Shown here in pieces: positions 57,545 to 64,000 of a DNA stretch of 64,000 bases. Location of the stretch: NCBI GenBank assembly GCA_963971225.1, contig OZ020269.1:89360783-89424782 (forward strand), in the 5' to 3' direction. Under the pieces are notes generated by a model that saw nothing but the letters and a program-made list of their open reading frames with translations, was not told where the DNA came from and searched no databases. Both the position numbers and the translations under genes were made by a program. The stretch is from Melieria omissa. Taxonomy: Eukaryota; Arthropoda; Insecta; Diptera; Ulidiidae. The stretch's first letter is position 1; every line of letters starts with the position of its first letter.

Positions 57545-57775
57545 ACCCGTTGCCGGCCGGGTTACGGCCTGACGTTAAAGCTCTCTCCAGACGCGTCCGC
57601 TTTGCGCGCCATCTTTAGTTGGAGAAAAAAAAAGAGATAACAGGTCATCCTCAACTAGATCCTTCCACCGGAGACACGGCCTCCCTCTTCGCCATCGACC
57701 ATCAACTACCGCATCGAACACCTTTTTCGCAGGAGCTTCATCGTCCATACGGCAGACATGGCCAAGTCTAACTTA
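57545..57775 (-). pseudogene. LINE C-terminal end of a second type (RT-endonuclease family)
   Basis: The minus strand reads VRLGHVCRMDDEAPAKKVFD, AVVDGRWRRGRPCLRWKDLV and EDDLLSLFFSPTKDGAQSGR, VWREL, then a stop. The GHV.RMDD..PAK+VFDA....RRGRP..RW.D block closes the polyprotein of RTE/Proto2-like and related LINEs and is different in kind from the knuckle ends elsewhere here. The frame is open to the stop. The 3'UTR continues to CGGGTTGTTATGGCC near 57,540. It may be the same family as the RT fragment at 1-281. Confidence 0.85.
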
Positions 57776-58019
57776 ATCAAATTACCTACATACTTATATT
57801 GTATAATTCGAAAGAAAGGTTGAAAGTAGTTTAAATGACTTTAAAAGTGCTCTGTGGAATAGAAAAGAAAAGAGGAAAGTGGTTACGATTCGAGTGGAAC
57901 AGTCGTCAATGACGAGTACTCTCAAGTGTTCTTTATTTTTGCATACTTTCTTGTTTCATAAATAATCTTAAAACTTCATGCAGAGCTAAGGACGACATAC
58001 TCAAGACATCACTGTCCAA
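57776..58019. other. Non-coding spacer
   Basis: GAAAAGAAAAGAGGAAAG near 57,862. Nothing else seen. Confidence 0.4.
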
Positions 58020-58830
58020 ACGGTGTAAGTATTCTGTTTGTTGCTCATATAGAACAATATCAGAGATAGAGTTATGTGGTATCAGAGTTCTTAACGTGGA
58101 ATCTTGTTCTTCTTGGTGAGATCTTAAAAGATTAAGGTGAGATAGAGGTCGACATTCTCGTGATCACAAAATTGCTGTCTAATCGGTGTATTTAGTTTTT
58201 TGCTCATATGGAACAGTATCAGATATAAAATTCTGCAGTGTGAACGGTATCAAAGAAGGATATTTTTCTAAATAGAATTGTAAAGGAGAGAGATAGAAGT
58301 TGTATGGTGTCCAAGTTCTTAACGTGAGATCCTTGAGATTAAAAAGGGGTAGAGTGTGTCATATGAAAACATTGTTGCCCAAGAGATAGTTGTCTTCTGA
58401 TTTTTGTGTGTGGAACAATATCAGAGTTTTTGTGCTGAGAGTGTCCGCATTCTCAAAGTCCGCTGCTCAATAGGTTACTTTTCTTTTTTCCTCTATCTGG
58501 AACAATATCAGAGTTAGAGTTTTGTGCTGTTAACGGTTTGAAGGAAGGATCTTCTTCTTAGTAGGTTTTATAAAAATCAAGCATTTGTGTGCTTCATAAT
58601 CAGAACATTTCTGCCTCATAGGTGTCTTCTGGTTTTTGTCTATGCGAAACAATATCAATGGCAGTCTTCTGTACTATTAACGGTCTCAAGATCAAACACT
58701 TCTCCATTGGGACACAGGTCTTTCTTTTCCAAATGGAAACTGCTGTTGTATCTTTCAAAAAGCACTTCGTTTCCCCATTTTATGTCAGTGTGGAAAACTG
58801 TTTATAATTCTAACGTTTAACGAATAACTA
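58020..58830 (+). repeat. Tandem array F: about five ~150-bp degenerate monomers
   Basis: GGAACAATATCAGAG recurs in variants near 58,049, 58,208, 58,411, 58,498 and 58,646. It is followed by TTTTGTGCTGTTAACGGT, AAGGAAGGATCTTCTTCTTA and ATTCTC..GATCAGAAC, and preceded by TTTTTGCTCATATGG. Spacing is uneven (about 87-203 bp), so monomers are partly deleted. Confidence 0.75.
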
Positions 58831-59700
58831 CACATTCTCCATAACAAGTTCCCTCCAACGACTCTGAAATTTCTTGATTTTTTACGGAAGTTGATCGAAT
58901 TAAATTTTAAATTTATAATCTCAGGAGTTGAACGCCAACAGGGTTCAATCACAGCTTTTTCATCTTCACGAGTCAACCAAGTACAGTAAATTCGTCTCTG
59001 TTCCTCATACAATCTGGCAACGCTTTAGCTTAGAATGTGACACGTGCTCACATTTTCATCGGACGCACTTGAGAACAGCAGCGCAAAACCACCTATAGCC
59101 ATTTATCAAAATGAAGCTGGAAATAATCGCATAGCCATTCGAATGATGAATGCCAAGCAGGCGCGAGCAGTTAAACGGTCAAGAGTGCCAAAATTCCAAG
59201 TTAACGGTGGCACTTGATGGCAAATGGCACTAAAATGATGTAGTGTGAGTTGCTGATGTGGCACGTAGGCCGTAAGTCTTCGACCACTTTAGCTTCGCGC
59301 TGTCTGGTCCACTTGACCGTAGTTGATGGTGTAGGCGTGGATGAGGCTCGAAGTAGCTGTCGATGCGAAAAATGTTGGCGATATGTAAATTCGATTGCTG
59401 CGAAAAGTTCCAGTTGTTTTTAGGCTAAACTGTTGTTGTTTTGGTATCAAACCACAGCAATATTTAAGAGTAGTTGGGCATGAAAATATATGAATGCAGT
59501 GTATTTCTTTTTAAGCTCTTTAATGGCATCGATTAAATGACTTATGTCCTCATTCAGAAATCGATTAAGTTAGGTTCTTCATAGACCCCACAGATAACAG
59601 TTACTTATGTAGTTCTCTATGCCTTCTTTGTGGTGACATTTGCTGGATTATTTATGTATTTTACCCAAATTTTGTGCCTTGGGAGTCTTAATTTTAAGTG
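58831..59700. other. Non-coding DNA, host-type in part
   Basis: Moderate-GC from about 59,030 to 59,460, AT-rich elsewhere. No exon recognised. Confidence 0.4.
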
Positions 59701-59701
59701 A

Positions 59702-60138
59702 TATGAGGGTTTGCAAGAAAGCTACAAGCCTTCCATAGCACTCAGTCCATTTTTGGACCATTGTACTATACCCATGGGGGATAGGGGAGGAAAGGAGAGT
59801 GATATCTCATATTTCACTCGTTTCGCAATGTGTATGCAACACGCTTTTTCCAACATATGTTACAGCACACATATCAAGCGGATGGGGAAAGGGGGGGAAG
59901 GGACCTACAGTTTAACACCGAACCCAAAGGGCGGCTGTTTTTTTCTAATTTCTTTCACACTTGGAGAATTTCATCGCCGAGCGCACCTGTGCGATTCTTG
60001 TAATTCTCATCTGCTTCATGTGGATAGCGATAGAAGTAGACGAGTGTTTTACCAGCCCGAGCTAGGAATCGAACCGAGGGTCTCTGGTATGGGAAGCCAG
60101 CGTGCTACCCGCTGACTGACTATCGAGGCCGGTTTACT
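59702..60138 (-). mobile_element. tRNA-derived SINE, copy 2
   Basis: On the minus strand the head reads GATAGTCAGTCAGCGGGTAG (A-box-like), then GGCTTCCCATACCAGAGACC (anticodon-loop-like TTCCCAT) and GGTTCGATTCCTAGCTCGGG (B box). This is a tRNA-like pol III promoter, most like tRNA-Gly(CCC) in its loop. The body matches copy 1 at 14,531 (CCACATGAAGCAGATGAGAA, GTAGGTCCC, CCCCATCC, TATGTTGGAAAAA, GTGTTGCATACA). The 3' tail differs from copy 1: CCCATGGGTATAGTACAATG and GGCTTGTAGCTTTCTTGC, which matches the tail of the LINE at 60,645-61,230. Confidence 0.88.
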
Positions 60139-60640
60139 TAATTTTAAGTACTCATCATCCTTTAGCATCCTTTAGTGAGATTCCAAGACCCACTTAGGCT
60201 ATTCACATTTCAGCATGGGCTTGTGGACCTTACAAGAATGCTTCTTCGACATGAAGAATAATGCATATTTCTGATTGAATATCCGAGGTTTTGCCTTGGG
60301 TTGGTTGCGTTAGTCGACTGAAGGTCTGTCAGGGTTAATGATAAGTCTATCGCTAGAAGTCGCTAACGATCTAAAACCAACTGAAGCAACAACTCCAAAT
60401 CGAGTCAGATGAAAAAGCATTGTTGAGGTCATATGCTCCCAAGTGAAATGAAGAAGGATAAAGGCATATTTCTGATTACGTTTCCAAAGACAAGTAGGTC
60501 ATGTCCTTCAGTTTAACGTAGGTGGAATATGTATATAAATGAAGATCTTTTTATTTGTTGGTCGCACGGCACTAAAACTCAAAAACTAGACGACCGATTG
60601 AGCTGAATCTTTCACAGAATGTGCACCTTGCTGACTCTGG
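60139..60640. other. Non-coding DNA with possible old repeat
   Basis: CATATTTCTGATTG and GCATATTTCTGATTAC occur near 60,267 and 60,463. ACTCAAAAACTAGACGACCG near 60,575 resembles spacer words of the tandem families, but I see no array. Confidence 0.35.
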
Positions 60641-60644
60641 TGTT

Positions 60645-61230
60645 CTGGTAGCGAAGTAACTGATAAACTGGCCAATCTGGGATCAGAGAGTAAGCCAATA
60701 GGACCAGAGCCAGTAATAGTCGTCAGTGCTGCAGAGGTCCTACAATGGATCAAGAACCATATGAAATGTACCGTAGTGGAATCTTGCAGAATAGTGAAAT
60801 ATTTTGTGAAAGCACAAAATGGAGAGAGCGGACTTTCTTCTTCGACTGGAGAGAAAGGAATCGCATCTTATGATCGGAGCGATCACAGCACACAACGCAT
60901 GTGACCAACATATGGGTAACATGTGGACATGTGGAACATCGATGACCCTACATGCAAATCCTGTCGCGAGGACGTAGACACAACAGAGCATTACATCAAC
61001 TAATGCCCGGCATTCTCGAGAAGCAGGAGGCGAATATTGGGCATCGATCTCCTTAGGTTTCTCAAAGAAACCTGGAAGTTCGGGAGGGAGTGAGGATCCT
61101 TAATTCCCTCCACAACTCTTCTCCCATATCCTTTAACTTTTCCTACTTTTCCTCATGGGTATAGTACAATGATCTGGACGGAGTCCTATAAAAAGCTTGT
61201 AGCCTTCCTGCCCACCCTCACATCATCGTC
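60645..61230 (+). pseudogene. LINE remnant: RNase H end, knuckle and full 3' tail
   Basis: The plus strand gives GSEVTDKLANLGSESKPIGP, the last Asp-bearing block of RNase H and the usual G.EP spacer. After a frameshift comes LMIGAITAHNACDQHMG, then NIDDPTCKSCREDVDTTEHY IN..CPAF, a clear C-x2-C-x8-H-x4-C knuckle, and SRSRRRILGIDLLRFLKETW. A stop interrupts the knuckle. The 3'UTR holds CATGGGTATAGTACAATG (about 61,155) and AGCTTGTAGCCTTCCTGCCC, ending in a (CATCGT)-like run near 61,210-61,230. This tail is shared with SINE copy 2, 1.1 kb upstream in the opposite orientation. Confidence 0.87.
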
Positions 61231-61446
61231 ATCACTATCATAGGTCGGACAGCATTGACATTTGATACAGGGCCACCGTTTAGGTGTATCGAAAATAAAA
61301 TTTCGCTTAGACGGAATTTTTTTTGAAATTCGGCGTCTAAGGGGGTAAAACATGGAATAAACTGTTGCATAACGAAAGTTTCCCAAGTTGGTCCCAACAA
61401 AGCCCATTGACTCCAAACTTACCTGCAAAGCCACGGGGCCCTGCTA
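61231..61446 (+). repeat. Array A terminal fragment
   Basis: CCCATTGACTCCAAACTTAC followed by CTGCAAAGCCACGGGGCCCT and GCTAG matches the right-hand ends of array A at about 9,440 and 25,975. A hairpin (CTTAGACG..AATTT with AAATTCGGCGTCTAAG) lies at about 61,306-61,344. Only one monomer is present. Confidence 0.6.
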
Positions 61447-62880
61447 GCATCTTCTAAAGGATTTTGGGAAAGCAAGTTTTTCGTTGAACAAATGAATAAT
61501 TCGCTTTGCTTAGTTTATATTAAAGCGGATTTGTCACATAAGGCGGTGAAAATTTATTTAAAATTAAATATTTCTAGAAAAGGATTTTCATAGGTGCCAT
61601 ATTAAAAGATTTTGGTGACATTTCGTCGCCTGAGGAAACGATTGTCGTATTTGCTATTAAATTCAATGAAACATACGACATTCGTTTTCTGCAGCGACCA
61701 TTTGCTGGTGTCGCAAGAAATCGCATGCAACAAAAAAGTTTGCTTTCAGCCCACAAAGTAGAGCGCAGTGCGGGCGTAGTGTCAGTCAAGAGTCTGTTGT
61801 CACTGTTTAGTTGCTGCGTTTAATTTATAATTGTGGCCGTTTTTGTTCTTGTTGTTTTTGGCATATCAACAGTGCGTATTGTGTTTTCCTTATTACTCGC
61901 GCGCGAACCATTCGTTGCGGCCATGTGGCACGTTCAAAGCTCATTACGGCGCAGTTTATGGCAGCGCAATGTCGCAGCCGGTTCGTAGCGACGCGCTGGC
62001 CGCATTTTGTGGCGAGTGCTGATTGCACGCTTTTTGGCGGTCGCACAAACCGGGCGCAAATAATCGTAAAAATCGTCGCATTACTGTTGCATGAAACTAA
62101 ACTAAACATACGCCAACAACAATAACTGGAGCGGTGCGAGCGCCGAAGCAGCAGCAGCCGCAGCCGCAACATGGCCGCCAAATCAAATGTTGTGCTGTGG
62201 CAGTTTGAAATTTGAAATAACTTTTTTCAACGGCCGTTTTTGGAGACGTTGACTAGTCGCTGCTGCCGTTTCTTGCTACGCGCTGCTGCTAAAAATTTTG
62301 CATATGTATCGTTTTATTGTTGTTGGTTTTTTTTGTGCGCACGCAACATTCGAGTCGGGTGGCAACTTGGCTCGTTTGCTCTCTATGCGGCACGCGCTCT
62401 TTTGCGTTTTATGGCCGTTTTTATTTTTATTCTTTTTATGTTTTCTGCTGACTGGTGTACGCGCGTTTTTGATATCGTAAATGTTGCATTGATAATAATT
62501 TTTATGTTTATGTTGGCGATAGTTGTGACATTGTATGGCCGCCAGGCGCACAGATGGACGGACGAATGTGCGGCCGAGCAACAGAAGCTTCGGTGGCCGC
62601 TTTATTTATGGTCGTAAATACAAATTTTCATGCAGCGCTTGTGATAAATTTGTCAAATTCCCTGCTGTCATTTGCAGAGATTTTTTTCTCAAGCTGCAGT
62701 AGTTGTTGTTGTTTTTGTTGTTGTTGTGGTTTATGTTTTACTATACTGTATGGTTTGATGTTTTTAGTTGTAATTTTAACACATTCAGCTGACAATTTAT
62801 GTGCTCTCAAATTTTTTTTAATGCGTTTTTATGCTTTCAAACGCACATCTCAACTGTAATTTTGAGGTTATGTTTATTTT
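61447..62880. other. Host-type, GC-richer DNA
   Basis: Unique-looking sequence with CAGCAGCAGCCGCAGCCGC near 62,146-62,165 and TTGTTGTTG near 62,703-62,728. Frames on both strands overlap and have no recognised domain. Confidence 0.5.
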
Positions 62881-63299
62881 GACGCGCAAAAGATAGAAAG
62901 TATGGCAAGTTTTAATGCGCAAAGTGTGCGAATTTTTTTGTTTGTAAAATTTTGGCGGGAATTAGCTAACTTCAAAGTGTGATACAGATTTTAATGTGAG
63001 GAATGTAATGGAATTTTTGTTGAAAGTTTCCTAGATTTTTTCGTATATACTTGCAGATTATATGAGTTTTAGTTTAAAGCTTTCGAGAGTACAGTGTATT
63101 CATTTATAAGATTGGAAATTATAGGATTTTTTCGACTACTATTTTGCTTGATTTTATTTATTTTTCTTTCCCCTTCAAAAAAATCATGAATTTCGCTTTA
63201 TGACTTTTGAAGTCGACATTTGAGTACATAAAACACAAATACAAAATAATAATAAATAAAATACAGATACAAAATAATAATAAATAGAAAAAATCAATA
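62881..63299. other. AT-rich DNA with a short tandem duplication
   Basis: ACAAAATAATAATAAATA occurs twice, at about 63,239 and 63,266. Nothing else. Confidence 0.5.
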
Positions 63300-64000
63300 A
63301 AATTCATGAAGGACTATAAGGACGTCTTGTGAGAAAGAAAAACCACTGTTTATTCCAGGTTACCTGCAAAAGGAATTTACACCATAAATTAGTTTTATTT
63401 GCAAACATGAAAAAGGTTTCATCAACATTTAAATCAATTACACAAGAATACATAGATTTGTAATGGGTCTCGCTAAAGTTTATGAAAAAATTTGTTTATT
63501 TGGAAAGCGTCTTCTGGTTTTGGGGTTTTTGAATTTTATTTAGGGCGGTTTTTAGTATGAGCCCAAAAGTGGATATCTAGGCGGTTTTGCTTGTTTGGCT
63601 GGGGCCTTCTGGTTATGAGTTTCAAAATTTAATTAATTTTGTATTTTTTACACTAAGGAAAGTTGCAAAATGTTGAAATAATCTTTTAAATCGGTTTAGT
63701 ATTTTCCGCGATACAATCTCTTCTCACTTACTTAACTACGACACTTACAAGTGGAGAGCTAGAATGACCCATTTTGTATGGAAGCCCACTTAACTGTTTG
63801 AAAAATACACTTGAATGGAAAAATTTATGGTTGTTGGTACTAAATTTGAATCATCTGGGAGCCACCAGGGAGCAGTGAGAACCCATTTTATAAAAAACTA
63901 TGATTTTAAACGGAAGTGTCATTAAGTGTTGGAGATAGGGAATGATTAGAAGAGAAAATTAGTAAGGGTCAATCATAAATGTTAACTCTCAAAGAGCAAC
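63300..64000 (+). repeat. Unclassified ~700-bp interspersed repeat, copy 2 (runs off the window)
   Basis: Matches 40,640-41,335 block by block: GACTATAAGGACGTCTT, TTAATTAATTTTGTATTTTT, TCGGTTTAGTATTTTCCGCG, CTTACAAGTGGAGAGC, CATTTTATAAAAAACTATGA, GTCATTAAGTGTTGGAGATA, and GGGTCAATCATAAATGTTAA followed by AAGAGCAAC at the very end. The family is thus at least 690 bp long. Confidence 0.75.

Noticed and set aside
60050..60138. A genuine tRNA gene
   Set aside because: B box and anticodon-like loop are present, but the acceptor stem does not pair and the sequence continues into a repeated body shared with 14,531-14,880; it is a SINE head.
61784..61815. Initiator-type promoter (TCAGTC near 61,783)
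   Set aside because: The same reasoning applies: the six-base match is expected by chance and no supporting element was found.

Overview
This is non-prokaryotic DNA, almost certainly from a dipteran insect, and a true fruit fly (Tephritidae) or a close relative is my best guess. The reasons are islands of CAA/CAG/TTG ('opa'-type) and CA/TG simple repeats in moderate-GC DNA, separated by AT-rich DNA full of decayed insect-type transposons: non-LTR retrotransposons with an RNase H domain, Tc1/mariner, pogo-like, piggyBac-like and hAT-like elements. There are no operons and no long open frames with credible protein content. The species assignment is an inference; I recognise no host gene by sequence.

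The only host coding segment I would defend is one exon at about 49,518-49,998 on the + strand. It carries a good start context, an N-terminal signal peptide and a consensus splice donor, so it looks like the first coding exon of a secreted or membrane protein. A GC-richer, 5'UTR-like segment at 36,840-37,281 ends in a donor-like site and could be an upstream leader exon. Most of the window would then be a large first intron plus upstream DNA.

Layout. 1-7,540: a reverse transcriptase fragment, host DNA, a LINE 3' end and one intact short hAT-type element with a perfect 8-bp target duplication. 7,545-9,440: tandem array A. 9,440-15,415: host DNA, an 83-bp piggyBac-like element, tandem array B, a tRNA-derived SINE and a GGATT array. 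16,300-23,340: tandem array C, TTG-rich host DNA, hAT-type and mariner-type MITEs and tandem array D. 24,960-29,970: a mariner fragment, more array A in both orientations, paired hairpins and pogo-like and hAT-type MITEs. 30,340-37,340: host DNA, a 9-bp satellite and one TTAA-flanked element nested in another. 38,880-47,476: array E, LINE remnants, a 129-bp-arm inverted repeat, an RNase H-bearing LINE remnant, a deleted Tc1-like element and several hAT-type MITEs. 48,180-55,620: host DNA with the exon, a 2-kb A+T low-complexity block and a pogo-like MITE. 56,490-64,000: four LINE 3' ends, a second SINE copy, array F and an unclassified 700-bp repeat.

How the parts fit together. The short elements look like non-autonomous passengers. 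The two SINE copies carry 3' tails that match the tails of LINE remnants in the same window, which suggests that those LINEs mobilised them. Five or more unrelated tandem arrays have monomers in the 105-140 bp range, an unexpected convergence. All coordinates of decayed repeats are approximate, and all family assignments come from motifs and target-site features seen by eye.
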